A DNA stretch of 37,250 nt. Source: Armatimonadota bacterium. GTDB lineage: Bacteria; Armatimonadota; Armatimonadia; Armatimonadales; Capsulimonadaceae. Made by a program: the position numbers and the translations under genes. Location of the stretch: positions 1-37,250 of the forward strand of contig JAFAZD010000384.1 of NCBI GenBank assembly GCA_019239955.1. The letters run 5' to 3'. The first letter of the stretch is position 1. The number at the start of each line of letters is the position of its first letter. Shown in pieces: positions 14,032 through 22,094 of this stretch. The notes below the pieces were generated by a model. The model searched no databases and was not told the origin of the DNA. It was given only the letters and a program-made list of their open reading frames with translations.

Positions 14032-15618
14032 TTACAGCGCCACCTGTCGGGCCGACTCCATGCCCGGAATCTGCCGCAGCTGGGCCATCACGGGGTCGGG
14101 GATCAGCGTGTCCAGCTTCAGCACCATCATCGCCGGGCTGCCCTCGCCGCTCTCGCGGCCGACGTGCATCCCCGCGATGTTGATGCCGGCGTCGCCCAGG
14201 GCCGTGCCGACCTTGCCGATGATGCCGGGCTTGTCCGTGTGCTGGGTCAGCAGCATCGGCCCGGACGGGCGGATGTCCACCCGGAAGCCGTCAATGTGGA
14301 CGATGCGGATGTTGTCCGGGCTGAACACCGTGCCGCAGATCTCCCGCGCGCTGCCCGGCCCGCGCTTGCGTACCGTCAGCAGGCAGGAATGCGCCTCGTT
14401 GGCGGGCGTCCGACTCTCCGTCACCTTGATGCCCCGGCTCGCGGCCAGGCCCGGCGCGTTGACGTAGTTGACGCTCTCCGGCACGATCGGCTCCAGCAGG
14501 CCCTTCAGCACCGCGCGGGTCAGGTGGACCGTCGGCAGGCTTTCGAACTCCTCCCCGGCGTAGATCACCTCCACCTCCTCAATGGTGCTGGAGGTGAGCT
14601 GCGCGTGCAGGCTGCCGATCTTCTCGGCCAGCGTCAGGTACGGCTGGATGCGCGCCAGCACGTCGGCGGCCACCGACGGCATGTTCACCGCCGCCCGCGC
14701 CGGCCGGCCCTGCAGCACGTCCGCAATCTGCTCGGCAATGTCAATGGCGACGTTAACCTGCGCCTCCTCCGTGCTCGCGCCCAGGTGCGGCGTCGTGATG
14801 ATGTTGGGGACGCCGAGCAGGGGATTGTCTTTGGGGGCCGGCTCGGTGGAGAACACGTCCACCGCCGCCCCGCCGATCCTGCCGGACCTCGCCGCCTCGG
14901 CCAAGGCCGCCTCGTCGATGATGCCGCCCCGCGCGCAGTTGATCAGCCGCACCGTCGGCTTCATCCGCGCCAATTTCTCAGCGTTAATCATCCCCAACGT
15001 CTCTTTGGTCTTGGGCACGTGGACCGTGATGTAGTCCGAGTCTTGGTACAGCGTGTCCAGGTCTACCAGCGTGATGCCCAGCGCCTCCGCCTGCTCCGGC
15101 TTGAGATAGGGGTCGTTGCCGATGACCCGCATCTCGAACGACTGCGCCCGCTTCGCCACTTCGCGCCCGATCTTGCCCAGCCCGATCACGCCCAGGGTCT
15201 TGTGGTAGACCTCGGACCCCATGTACTTGGAGCGCTTCCACTCGCCCTGTCGCAGCGAGGAATCGGCCTGCGGGATGTTGCGCGCCAGCGCCAGCAGCAT
15301 GGCGATGGTCAGCTCGGCGGCGGCGATGGTGTTGCCCTCCGGGCTGTTGACCACCAGGATGCCGCGCTTGGTCGCCGCGTCCACGTCAATGTTGTCCACC
15401 CCGACCCCGGCCCGCCCGATGATCTTGAGCCGCTCCGCGCGGGCAATGATGTCCGCCGTCACCTTGGTCTCCGACCGCACGGCCAGCGCGTCATACTCCC
15501 CGATGATCGCCGCCAGCTCCTCCTTCGGCAGTCCCGTCCTCACGTCCACGTCCGCGACCCGCTTGAGGATGTCAACCCCCTCCGGCGCAATCGGGTCACT
15601 GACCAGCACTTTCGGCAT
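14032..15618 (-). CDS. serA: D-3-phosphoglycerate dehydrogenase (long form)
   Basis: This enzyme oxidises 3-phosphoglycerate to 3-phosphohydroxypyruvate with NAD, the first step of serine synthesis. The 528 residues match the long form: a substrate/Rossmann core with VIGLGKIGREVAKR (NAD motif, near residue 145), catalytic Arg in NCARGGIIDE, Glu in VFSTEPAP and His in TTPHLGAST, then an intervening ASB-type domain (about 310-450) and a C-terminal ACT domain (PGIIGKVGTALGDAGINIAG). I use the ATG at 15618, 8 nt after AAGGAT. A TTG directly before it is possible but unnecessary. It follows the protease-like gene by 26 nt and so shares the promoter at 16044-16073. Serine synthesis here and serS elsewhere in the window are not adjacent. 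Confidence 0.97.
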   Translation of the reverse strand: MPKVLVSDPIAPEGVDILKRVADVDVRTGLPKEELAAIIGEYDALAVRSETKVTADIIARAERLKIIGRAGVGVDNIDVDAATKRGILVVNSPEGNTIAAAELTIAMLLALARNIPQADSSLRQGEWKRSKYMGSEVYHKTLGVIGLGKIGREVAKRAQSFEMRVIGNDPYLKPEQAEALGITLVDLDTLYQDSDYITVHVPKTKETLGMINAEKLARMKPTVRLINCARGGIIDEAALAEAARSGRIGGAAVDVFSTEPAPKDNPLLGVPNIITTPHLGASTEEAQVNVAIDIAEQIADVLQGRPARAAVNMPSVAADVLARIQPYLTLAEKIGSLHAQLTSSTIEEVEVIYAGEEFESLPTVHLTRAVLKGLLEPIVPESVNYVNAPGLAASRGIKVTESRTPANEAHSCLLTVRKRGPGSAREICGTVFSPDNIRIVHIDGFRVDIRPSGPMLLTQHTDKPGIIGKVGTALGDAGINIAGMHVGRESGEGSPAMMVLKLDTLIPDPVMAQLRQIPGMESARQVAL

Positions 15619-15644
15619 CAAAAATTATCCTTCTTCTACTGAAT

Positions 15645-16013
15645 TCAAAGCCGCTCGACGTTGATTGTCCCGCCCTTGACGAAACGCATGGAGAGCCGAT
15701 AGCCTTCCATGAGAGCCATCCCCAGGCGCGGCTCGCCGTGCCAGGCCAGCGCCTCCACGTCGCGCGCCTCGCCCGCCAAGAGCACTTTGGCCGGGTGGAT
15801 CGCCGCCTCGATCCGGCTGCCGTCGGCGAACCGCACCGTCCGCGACCCCGTCTGCGGCAGCCCCAGCGCGGCCACGTCCGCCTCTGGAAGCAGCAGGTCG
15901 CCCGCGAAGCCGGTCCACAGCAGGCATAGGAACTTCCGCTCCTGGCCGCCCGCGCCCTGGACGACCACCGGGACCATGGGCCGCCCGTCCTGATCCATCC
16001 CGCCGATGACCAT
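15645..16013 (-). CDS. Clan AA retropepsin-like protein lacking the catalytic Asp
   Basis: This 122-residue single-domain protein follows the plan of small bacterial clan AA aspartic proteases: a first strand, then a (D)TGFxGxLxLP flap region, then LGLP, a second half with FADGSRIEAAI and AALAWHGEPRLGMALMEGYR-like elements, and a final GGTINVERL. At the active-site position, however, it reads LLWTGFAGDLLLP, with Trp in place of the Asp of DTG. Peptidase activity is therefore unlikely unless the alignment is misleading. The ATG at 16013 follows AAAGGAGA, and a good promoter lies upstream. It is first in the operon with serA. Confidence 0.72.
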   Translation of the reverse strand: MVIGGMDQDGRPMVPVVVQGAGGQERKFLCLLWTGFAGDLLLPEADVAALGLPQTGSRTVRFADGSRIEAAIHPAKVLLAGEARDVEALAWHGEPRLGMALMEGYRLSMRFVKGGTINVERL

Positions 16014-16043
16014 GTTCCTGTCTCCTTTGGCGTCTCAGCCGGT

Positions 16044-16073
16044 ATGGTACTCCAAGCGGCGGGCGTTTGTCAA
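16044..16073 (-). promoter_or_regulatory. Promoter of the protease-like/serA operon, TTGACA-N18-TACCAT
   Basis: TTGACA (16073-16068), an 18-bp spacer and TACCAT (16049-16044) on the minus strand, giving a leader of about 25 nt that carries AAAGGAGA. Confidence 0.7.
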
Positions 16074-16105
16074 CGTAAGTTGTGGGTGATTGTTCCGCGG
16101 CCTCG

Positions 16106-16129
16106 CCTATGTGTCCTATGTGTCATAAT
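16106..16129 (+). promoter_or_regulatory. Tandem 9-bp repeat next to a CATAAT -10-like box
   Basis: CCTATGTGT occurs twice in direct succession (16106-16114 and 16115-16123) immediately before CATAAT (16124-16129). No -35 consensus is at the expected distance, so this may be an activator-dependent promoter for the dehydrogenase gene at 16168. Confidence 0.35.
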
Positions 16130-16167
16130 AAGGGGGACGCAGCCGCGTCGAAAGAAAGGCTCTCCCC

Positions 16168-17577
16168 ATGACACCTCCCCGATGGGCGGAAAAACGCCCT
16201 CGTCCCTCCCGAAAAATACTCGCCGCAGGCGCGTTCGTCGCGTTCGCCGGCGGTCTCCTCGTCGTCTCCCGCCAGTGCGCCCACACCCAGGCGACGAACG
16301 CCGCCCTGCCGCCGCCGGGCGTGCTGCGGACGGGGCAGGCCGCGTTCGGCGGCTGGACCACGGACGCCCCCGGCGTGCGCCGGCGAATCACGCTGACCGA
16401 CCTGCCCGCGCCCTATGCCACGGCCTCGGTGGACCACGGGCCGCAGATGGTGGCCCGACCTGACTACGCCTGGCCCAAGGCCCCGGCCGGCTTCCAAGTC
16501 CAGCAGTACGCGACCGACCTCGACAACCCCCGCAAAATCGTCACCGCCCCCAACGGCGACCTGTTCGTCGCCGAGAGCGGGCCGGGGCGCATCCGGGTGC
16601 TCAGGGGCGTGACGGCTGACGGCCATCCCGCCCAAAATACCGTGTTCGCTTCGGGCCTGCACCAGCCGTTCGGCATCGCCTTCTACCCCGGCGGCCCCCA
16701 CCCGCAGTGGGTCTACGTCGGCGACACCGACGCGGTGCTGCGCTTCCCCTATCGCAGCGGCGACACCAAGGCGCGCGGCCCCGCCGAGACCATCGTGCCG
16801 GACATCCCCGGCGGCGGCCGCCTGCGCGGCGGCGGCCACTGGACCCGCGACGTCGTCTTCTCCAATGACAACAAGAAGATGTTCGTCTCCGTCGGCTCCC
16901 ACTCCAACGTGGACGAGAGTCCGTGGGAGCACGCCCTGGAGTACCACCGCGCCGACATCCTCCAGTATAATCCCGATGGGACCGGCTTCCGGCTGTACGC
17001 GACCGGCATCCGCAACCCCGTCGGGCTGGCCGTGGACCCGCAGACCGGGGTGCTCTGGACCTCGGTGAATGAGCGCGACGGGCTGGGGGACGACCTGCCG
17101 CCGGACTACATCACGCACGTCACCGAGGGCGGCTTCTACGGCTGGCCCTGGTACTACCTGGGCGACCACCCGGACCCGCGCCACAAGGGAGAGCACCCGG
17201 AGCTGGCCGGCCGCATCACCGTGCCGGACGTGCTGATCCAGGCCCACTCGGCGTCGCTCGCGCTGACGTTCTACACGGGCCGCCAGTTCCCGGCCCAGTA
17301 CCGCGGCCAGATTTTCGCCGCCGAGCACGGCTCCTGGAACCGCGACAGCCGCACGGGCTACAAGGTCATCATGGCGCCCGTCCGGGACGGCAAGGCGACG
17401 GGCGAGTATGACGACTTCCTGACAGGGTTCGTCACCCCCGACGGCGACGTGTGGGGGCGGCCCGTGGGCGTGGCGGTCGGCGGCGACGGCTCCCTGTTCG
17501 TCGCCGATGATGGCACCAACAGCATCTGGCGCGTCCGCTACGTCGGGGCCGCCGCCGGCAGGGCCGCCGCCCGGTAG
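16168..17577 (+). CDS. Sorbosone/glucose dehydrogenase-like beta-propeller protein
   Basis: This 469-residue exported protein has an N-terminal anchor or signal (ILAAGAFVAFAGGLLVVSRQ) and a six-bladed propeller of the PQQ-dependent glucose/sorbosone dehydrogenase superfamily. Characteristic pieces are APNGDLFVAESGPGRIRVL, GLHQPFGIAFYPGG, the VFSNDNKKMFVSVGSHSNVD blade, YATGIRNPVGLAVDPQTGVL and the final DGSLFVADDGTNSIWRVRY. Most relatives oxidise sugars with PQQ, but no PQQ synthesis gene is nearby, so the cofactor and substrate are inferred. AAAGG lies 8 nt before the ATG. It is a single-gene unit with its own terminator. Confidence 0.85.
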   Translation: MTPPRWAEKRPRPSRKILAAGAFVAFAGGLLVVSRQCAHTQATNAALPPPGVLRTGQAAFGGWTTDAPGVRRRITLTDLPAPYATASVDHGPQMVARPDYAWPKAPAGFQVQQYATDLDNPRKIVTAPNGDLFVAESGPGRIRVLRGVTADGHPAQNTVFASGLHQPFGIAFYPGGPHPQWVYVGDTDAVLRFPYRSGDTKARGPAETIVPDIPGGGRLRGGGHWTRDVVFSNDNKKMFVSVGSHSNVDESPWEHALEYHRADILQYNPDGTGFRLYATGIRNPVGLAVDPQTGVLWTSVNERDGLGDDLPPDYITHVTEGGFYGWPWYYLGDHPDPRHKGEHPELAGRITVPDVLIQAHSASLALTFYTGRQFPAQYRGQIFAAEHGSWNRDSRTGYKVIMAPVRDGKATGEYDDFLTGFVTPDGDVWGRPVGVAVGGDGSLFVADDGTNSIWRVRYVGAAAGRAAAR

Positions 17578-17602
17578 CCCTCTTCCGTGGCAGCCGCACA
17601 TA

Positions 17603-17635
17603 AAAAACGCTCCGGCCGCTCGCCGGAGCGTTTTT
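17603..17635 (+). terminator. Rho-independent terminator of the dehydrogenase gene
   Basis: AAAAACGCTCCGGC-CGCTC-GCCGGAGCGTTTTT: a 14-bp stem whose A/T ends make it usable in both directions, 25 nt after the stop. Confidence 0.92.
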
Positions 17636-17638
17636 CCG

Positions 17639-17647
17639 TGTTATAAT
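17639..17647 (+). promoter_or_regulatory. Extended -10 promoter, TG-T-TATAAT
   Basis: TGTTATAAT has a perfect -10 with the TGn extension and lies 3 nt after the upstream terminator. The place of a -35 falls inside the terminator stem, which has no consensus, so the extended -10 would carry the promoter. The next gene starts at 17716. Confidence 0.6.
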
Positions 17648-17715
17648 GAGACCATCCAGAAGCGGCCGATGGCGTCCGATAATCCGAGCAAGCATCGTTG
17701 TCAGGAGGAACGCAC

Positions 17716-18009
17716 ATGGCTCTGACCCCTCTTCAGCAGCAAGGGCACGACGCCCTGGTGCGCGAGTTTCGCGCCTACGAACAGTCCGCCGCCTGGGACG
17801 GCTGCCTGCAGTGCCTGGCCGAGCAGCGCCTGGCACGGCTGGCCTCCCCCCAGGCCATGCGCCGCGCCGGCCTGCGCGCCGCCTACCTATCGGGCCAGAT
17901 TCTCGCCTGCCGGCAGTTTCTCGCCGTCCCCCATTCCTGCGACCACGACCGCATGGACGACTTCCTCGCCGGCCTCTCCGTGCCTCGCCGGGACCGGATG
18001 CCCGACTGA
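17716..18009 (+). CDS. Small cytoplasmic protein of unknown function
   Basis: This 97-residue, mostly helical protein runs MALTPLQQQGHDALVREF to VPRRDRMPD. It contains a CLQCLAEQRLARL stretch and SCDHDRMDDF, which together hold two Cys near residue 36 and a Cys-x-His near residue 77 that could bind metal, though this is only suggestive. The ATG at 17716 is fixed by AGGAGGA 6 nt upstream. An in-frame TTG at 17698 lies before that site. It converges on the gene at 18025-18318, and their stops are 15 nt apart. No family recognised. Confidence 0.62.
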   Translation: MALTPLQQQGHDALVREFRAYEQSAAWDGCLQCLAEQRLARLASPQAMRRAGLRAAYLSGQILACRQFLAVPHSCDHDRMDDFLAGLSVPRRDRMPD

Positions 18010-18024
18010 GAGACAGAACGCCGC

Positions 18025-18318
18025 TCATGACTCCTGCTCCGATATCTTCCCCTCTGCCGGGCCGGCTCCCCTCTTCGGCCCCCGCGCCGGCGAATGGAAG
18101 CGGACCAGCAATTCGTCGCCGGACTTCCAGCCGCTGATCTGGGCGCGGGCGTGATCGGGCAGGTCGTCCCACCGAAGGACCTTGTACCAGGGGCCACGCC
18201 TCTCGATGACCCCCGCCCGAATCAGATCGGCGAAGTCAACGGGGGCAGTCAGCAATCTGGCCGTCTGCCTCATTTCCTTGATGCCAATGGTGGGCTGCTT
18301 CTCCGGTGTGTCTTTCAT
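18025..18318 (-). CDS. Small protein, possible autoregulated DNA-binding protein
   Basis: This 97-residue protein starts MKDTPEKQPTIGIKEMRQTA. The central LLTAPVDFADLIRAGVIERR stretch followed by GPWYKVLRWDDLP reads like two helices and a beta wing, and the tail is basic and Pro/Gly-rich (SPARGPKRGAGPAEGK). GGAAGGGAAGGAA precedes the ATG at 18318, which excludes the longer open frame upstream. Its promoter is a perfect TTGACA-N18-TATAAT covered by a 43-bp interrupted palindrome, the usual sign of tight repression, perhaps by its own product. The family is not recognised and the DNA-binding role is inferred from context. Confidence 0.6.
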   Translation of the reverse strand: MKDTPEKQPTIGIKEMRQTARLLTAPVDFADLIRAGVIERRGPWYKVLRWDDLPDHARAQISGWKSGDELLVRFHSPARGPKRGAGPAEGKISEQES

Positions 18319-18340
18319 GGTTCCTTCCCTTCCGAGCCGT

Positions 18341-18383
18341 ACACCTACGATTGTCAGCACATTATACTTACAGTCGTAGGTGT
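18341..18383. promoter_or_regulatory. 43-bp palindromic operator over the promoter
   Basis: The arms are 17 bp each (18341-18357 and 18367-18383), beginning ACACCTACGA and ending TCGTAGGTGT. They match at 15 of 17 positions and are separated by 9 bp that include the -10. The expected transcription start lies inside the palindrome, so the arms act as DNA rather than as an RNA hairpin. Confidence 0.72.
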
Positions 18384-18390
18384 CTGTCAA
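18361..18390 (-). promoter_or_regulatory. Consensus promoter, TTGACA-N18-TATAAT
   Basis: On the minus strand TTGACA (18390-18385) and TATAAT (18366-18361) match consensus at every base. The start point should be near 18354, giving a leader of about 36 nt. Confidence 0.88.
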
Positions 18391-18473
18391 GCCCCTGTTC
18401 TGCCGATGTGCCCCCAGGGAGGATTCCGCGTGACGTTGGTTGAGGTCGGAAGCGGGAACGGCCTCGGCGCGCG

Positions 18474-19034
18474 CTAATGGAACTGGCAAAGGCCGATCAG
18501 GATCAGCAGCATTCCCGCCGCCAGTTGCGCGTGTTCGCCCAGCCGTCCGCGCCCCAGGCGGTGGCCCGCTCGGTTGCCCAGCCAGAGCACGAGAAAGCTC
18601 AGGAGGGCCGAGCACAGCGCCGTCACCGGGGTGCTCAGACGCAGCAGGCCGGCGCTGACCCCGCCGCCGATGTTGTTGATGGAGAGGGCGATTCCCAGGA
18701 AGGTGGCCTCGGAAAATCCGATCCGGTCCGAGCGGACTCGCCGGACAGGCGGCGCTGCGCCGTCGCCCCGCCGGAGCGCGGGCAGCAGCACCGTAGCCCC
18801 AATGACGCAGAGTATGGCCGCGCTCAGAATGTGTGCCCATTGGACCGGCAGGAGATGCGCCAGGCGGCTGCCGAGCGCGGCGGCGGAGCCGGTGATCAGG
18901 AACGTCAGCACGGCGACCCAGAGGTTCATCCGCAGGGGAAGGCGGATTCGCGCGACGCCGTAGGCGATGCCAACGCTCGTATTGTCCAGGTTGTTCGCCA
19001 GTGCGATGCCCAGAATCAGCATCCAGGCCATCAT
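18474..19034 (-). CDS. MntP/YtaF-like manganese efflux membrane protein
   Basis: This 186-residue protein has six helices arranged as two related halves, the design of the MntP/YtaF (DUF204) exporters. The first half carries LILGIALANNLDNTSVGIAY, with the conserved Asp. The second repeats it as FLGIALSINNIGGGVSAGLL, where the Asp position is Asn. A cytoplasmic basic loop (RRVRSDRIGFSE) divides the halves. The ATG at 19034 overlaps the ATPase stop (ATGA), so it is the last gene of the metal operon. Loss of one half's acidic residue is usual in YtaF-like members, so Mn export is probable but not certain. Confidence 0.75.
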   Translation of the reverse strand: MMAWMLILGIALANNLDNTSVGIAYGVARIRLPLRMNLWVAVLTFLITGSAAALGSRLAHLLPVQWAHILSAAILCVIGATVLLPALRRGDGAAPPVRRVRSDRIGFSEATFLGIALSINNIGGGVSAGLLRLSTPVTALCSALLSFLVLWLGNRAGHRLGRGRLGEHAQLAAGMLLILIGLCQFH

Positions 19035-22000
19035 GGGGTCGCCTTCCTGAGCGCCGGGGCCGCCGGGAGTCGCGTCGTGGGGATGCGGGGGGCCGGCAGC
19101 CGCTTGAGCGCGCTCGTGACGCCCAGCGCCGCGCCCGACGAGGCCGCCACGACCAGCCAGTCGGCGGCGGAGAGCGGCGTCGTCCCCAGCAGCCGCCGCA
19201 GCGGCGGGAGCGCCACGGTCCCCACCTGCGCGGCGGCGGAGACGCCCAGGAACGTGGTCAGGGATCGGTTCGGCGGGCGCGGCACTCCCTTCGGTTGGGG
19301 GCCCTCAGTGCGGCAGGCCAGCGCGTAAAGAATTTCGGAAAGGCAGACCGTGGTGAAGGCGAGGGTCCTTGCTCGCGCGCCCTGTCCGTAGCGGCCCAGG
19401 CCCCACAGATAGCTGCCCAGGGTGAGGGCGGCGATGGTCGCCGCCTCGCGGGTGATGATTTTCCAGAGCGAGCGGGGCAGCAGCGGCTCCTGCGGGGGGC
19501 GCGGCGGCCGGGACATCGTCCGGGCCTCCGGCGGCTCCATCGCCAGCGCGATGGCCGGGAACACGTCGCTGACCAGGTTCATCCACAGCAGCTGCAGCGC
19601 GGTCAGGGGGAAGGACAGGCCGAGGACCAGGCAGGCCCCGATCAGTCCGATGTCGGCCAGGTTGGACGCCAGCAGGAACCGGACCGCCTTGCGGATGTTG
19701 GTGAAGATCGTGCGGCCCTGGCCGACCGCCGTGGGCAGGTTGGCCAGGTTGTCGTCCAGCAGGATCACGTCGGCGAGGTCGCGGGCGGTCTGAGTGCTGC
19801 GCGCGCCCATCGCCACGCCGATGTCGGCGGCCTTGAGGGCGGGCGTGTCGTTGATGCCGTCGCCTGTCATCATCACCACATGCCCCCGCTCCTGTAGCAG
19901 GCGCACGATCTCGTACTTGTCGGCGGGGGAGACGCGCGCCAGCACGTCGGGCAGGGGACGCCCGCCCGTCAGCGACTCCGCGATGCCGGCGGCGTCCGCC
20001 ACCCGCAGCGGGCCATGCCGATTGAGGCCGATGGCGCGCCCGACCGCCTCCGCCGTGCGCGACTGGTCCCCGGTGAGCATCAGGGTGCGGATGCCCGCGC
20101 CGGCCAGCTGCGCCACAGCCTCATGCGCCTCGTCCCGCAGCGGGTCCTCCAGCCCGACCAGCCCCACCCAGTCCAGGGCGGCCCCTTCCCAGTCCTGTCC
20201 CGGCGGCAGGACGGCGTGGGCCAGCCCCAGCACGCGCATCCCGCGCGCCGCCAGGCGCTCGTTCCAGGCGACTGCGGTTTTCCTCTCCGACCTGCCGAGG
20301 GCGCACAGCGCCAGCACCTCTTCGGGCGCGCCTTTGACGAACACCTCCGTGCCGCCGGGATGCCGATGGACGGAGACCATGTGGTTGCGGCCCGGCGCAC
20401 GCCCCTGGCGGTGCAGCGGCGGAAGCGTCGCGTGCCAGCGCGCCACGTCCAGCCCGGCCGTCAGGGCCGCGCGTAGCAGGGCCGCCTCGGTGCCGCTGCC
20501 GTGGACCTCCCACGTGCCGTCCGGGCTGCGCTTTGCCTCGGCCTCGGTGCAGAGTGCGCCGATCTGGAGCGCCCGCAGCAGCCGTGGGTCGTCCTGCGGC
20601 GTCATCAGTTGGCCGTGCCGCAGGCAGCGCAGGCCGCCGCCCGACGGCGCTTCCGCTACGTCCGTCTCGGCGTCACCGAGCACGAAGGCGCGGGCGCTCA
20701 TGCGGTTCTCGGTCAGCGTGCCGGTCTTGTCCACGCAGAGCATCGTGGCGCTGCCCAGGGCGGCGACGGCGGGCAGGCGGCGGATGACGACGTTGCGGGC
20801 GCGCATCCGGCTCATCCCCAGCGCCAGCGCCGTGGTGGAGACGGTGGGCAGACCCTCCGGGATGGCGGACACGGCCAGCGAGGCGGTCAGCGCCAGCACC
20901 GCCGCCGGCGGCAGGCCGATCCCCAGGCCGATCAGTCCGAAGACGGCGCTCACGCCCGTGGCGGCCACGGCAAGTGTGCCGCCGAGCCGCTGCAGCTCGC
21001 GGGTCATCGGCGGCGGGACATCCGGGGCCTGCCCGATCAGGGCGCGGATGCGGCCCAGCTCGCTGTGGGGGCCGGTCGCCGTGACGACCGCCAGACCCCT
21101 CCCGCCGGCCACGGCGGAGCCGGCGTGGACCATGTTGGCGCGCTCCGCCAGCGGCCATGCCCCGAAGGGCAGCGGGTCCGTTCCCTTCTGACGAGCGGCG
21201 CTCTCCCCGGTGAGCAGCGACTCGTCGGTCAGCAGGCTCTCGGAGAGGACGACGCGCCCGTCGGCGGGGACGAGCTGCCCCGGCTCCAGCAGCAGGACAT
21301 CTCCCGGCACGACCTGCTCCAGCGGGACGAGGGCGCGGCTCCCGTCACGGCGCACCTGCGCCTCTGGGGCGCGCGTCTGCCGCAGGGACTGGACGGTCTG
21401 CTCCGCCCTGTCTTCCGTGAAGTAGCCCAGCGCGGCGTTGGCGACGACCGCGCCGCCGATAAAGAGCGCATCCACCGCCGCCCCTGTGGCGAAGGAGAGG
21501 ACGGCGGCCGCCGAGAGCATCAGCAGCGGCACGGAGACGACCTGCTCGCGCAGGATCGCGCGGCGGGGCCGGCGGGGGATGTCCGGCACATCGTTGGAGC
21601 CGCAGCGGCGGAACTGCCGCGCGGCCTGCTCGCGCGTCAGGCCCTGATCCGGGCGGACGCCGAAGCGGGCCGTGACCTCCGCCGCCGTCCGGGTGTGCCA
21701 GGCAGCCCCCCCCGCCCCCAATTCTGGGGGAGCCGGAGATGTAGGGGCTTGGTGCGCCAGGCCCCTACCGTCCGCCGTCAAGCGCCTACCTCTGGCGGCC
21801 GTCGCGTCTTCTCCGGCTCCCCCAGAATTGGGGGCGGGGGGGCGATCTTCCCCCCCAGGATTGGGGGCGGGGGGGGCCTCTGCCATCAGGCCGCGCAGCG
21901 TTGCCGGATTCGTGACAGCGGGATCATACTGGACCAAGACGCCGCCCGTCAGCGCGCTGGCCGAGGCCGCGACCACACCCGGCGCGCGGCGCAGGCTCTC

Positions 22001-22090
22001 TTCCAGCGCCTGGGCCTGGGCCGGACTCAGGGCGGCGACACGGAAGCGCGCCCGCCCCGGCACGGCGTCATGTGTGATCCTGACTTGCAT
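19031..22090 (-). CDS. P2-type cation-transporting ATPase with an HMA-like N-domain and a repeat-encoded linker
   Basis: This 1019-residue cation pump has an N-terminal HMA-like domain (PGRARFRVAALSPAQAQALE, about residues 1-70) without a CxxC metal site. A Pro/Gly linker (about 72-129) is encoded by the palindromic element at 21707-21876. The P-type core follows: TGES, IPEGLP in helix 4 (the glutamate of Ca/Mn-type P2 pumps), DKTGTLT with the phosphorylated Asp, the KGAPEEVLALC nucleotide site, and MTGDGINDTPALKAADIG. The helix 6 stretch WMNLVSDVFPAIALAMEPPE also fits P2 pumps. It lies between mntH and the MntP-like gene, so Mn(II) or Ca(II) export is likely. The ATG at 22090 follows a GTG at 22093, and either may start. 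Confidence 0.9.
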   Translation of the reverse strand: MQVRITHDAVPGRARFRVAALSPAQAQALEESLRRAPGVVAASASALTGGVLVQYDPAVTNPATLRGLMAEAPPAPNPGGEDRPPAPNSGGAGEDATAARGRRLTADGRGLAHQAPTSPAPPELGAGGAAWHTRTAAEVTARFGVRPDQGLTREQAARQFRRCGSNDVPDIPRRPRRAILREQVVSVPLLMLSAAAVLSFATGAAVDALFIGGAVVANAALGYFTEDRAEQTVQSLRQTRAPEAQVRRDGSRALVPLEQVVPGDVLLLEPGQLVPADGRVVLSESLLTDESLLTGESAARQKGTDPLPFGAWPLAERANMVHAGSAVAGGRGLAVVTATGPHSELGRIRALIGQAPDVPPPMTRELQRLGGTLAVAATGVSAVFGLIGLGIGLPPAAVLALTASLAVSAIPEGLPTVSTTALALGMSRMRARNVVIRRLPAVAALGSATMLCVDKTGTLTENRMSARAFVLGDAETDVAEAPSGGGLRCLRHGQLMTPQDDPRLLRALQIGALCTEAEAKRSPDGTWEVHGSGTEAALLRAALTAGLDVARWHATLPPLHRQGRAPGRNHMVSVHRHPGGTEVFVKGAPEEVLALCALGRSERKTAVAWNERLAARGMRVLGLAHAVLPPGQDWEGAALDWVGLVGLEDPLRDEAHEAVAQLAGAGIRTLMLTGDQSRTAEAVGRAIGLNRHGPLRVADAAGIAESLTGGRPLPDVLARVSPADKYEIVRLLQERGHVVMMTGDGINDTPALKAADIGVAMGARSTQTARDLADVILLDDNLANLPTAVGQGRTIFTNIRKAVRFLLASNLADIGLIGACLVLGLSFPLTALQLLWMNLVSDVFPAIALAMEPPEARTMSRPPRPPQEPLLPRSLWKIITREAATIAALTLGSYLWGLGRYGQGARARTLAFTTVCLSEILYALACRTEGPQPKGVPRPPNRSLTTFLGVSAAAQVGTVALPPLRRLLGTTPLSAADWLVVAASSGAALGVTSALKRLPAPRIPTTRLPAAPALRKATP
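21707..21876. repeat. Palindromic repeat inside the ATPase gene, 32-bp perfect arms
   Basis: The left arm 21707-21738 begins CCCCCCCGCCCCCAATTCTG and is exactly complementary to 21811-21842. Between them is a nested GTAGGGGC...GCCCCTAC hairpin (21741-21768) of the family also found at 13998 and 25422. A third, partial end, CCCCCCCAGGATTGGGGGCG..., lies at 21850-21876. All of it is open in the ATPase frame. Confidence 0.88.
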
Positions 22091-22094
22091 CACT

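Noticed and set aside
13618-15642. Very long open frame on the plus strand antisense to serA
   Set aside because: It is rich in Arg, Asp, Gly and His with no domain, and is the expected antisense shadow of GC-rich codons. serA on the other strand is unmistakable.
18319-18840. Extended open frame upstream of the small gene at 18025-18318
   Set aside because: It runs through the promoter and into the MntP-like gene. The ATG at 18318 has a strong Shine-Dalgarno sequence and lies downstream of the consensus promoter.
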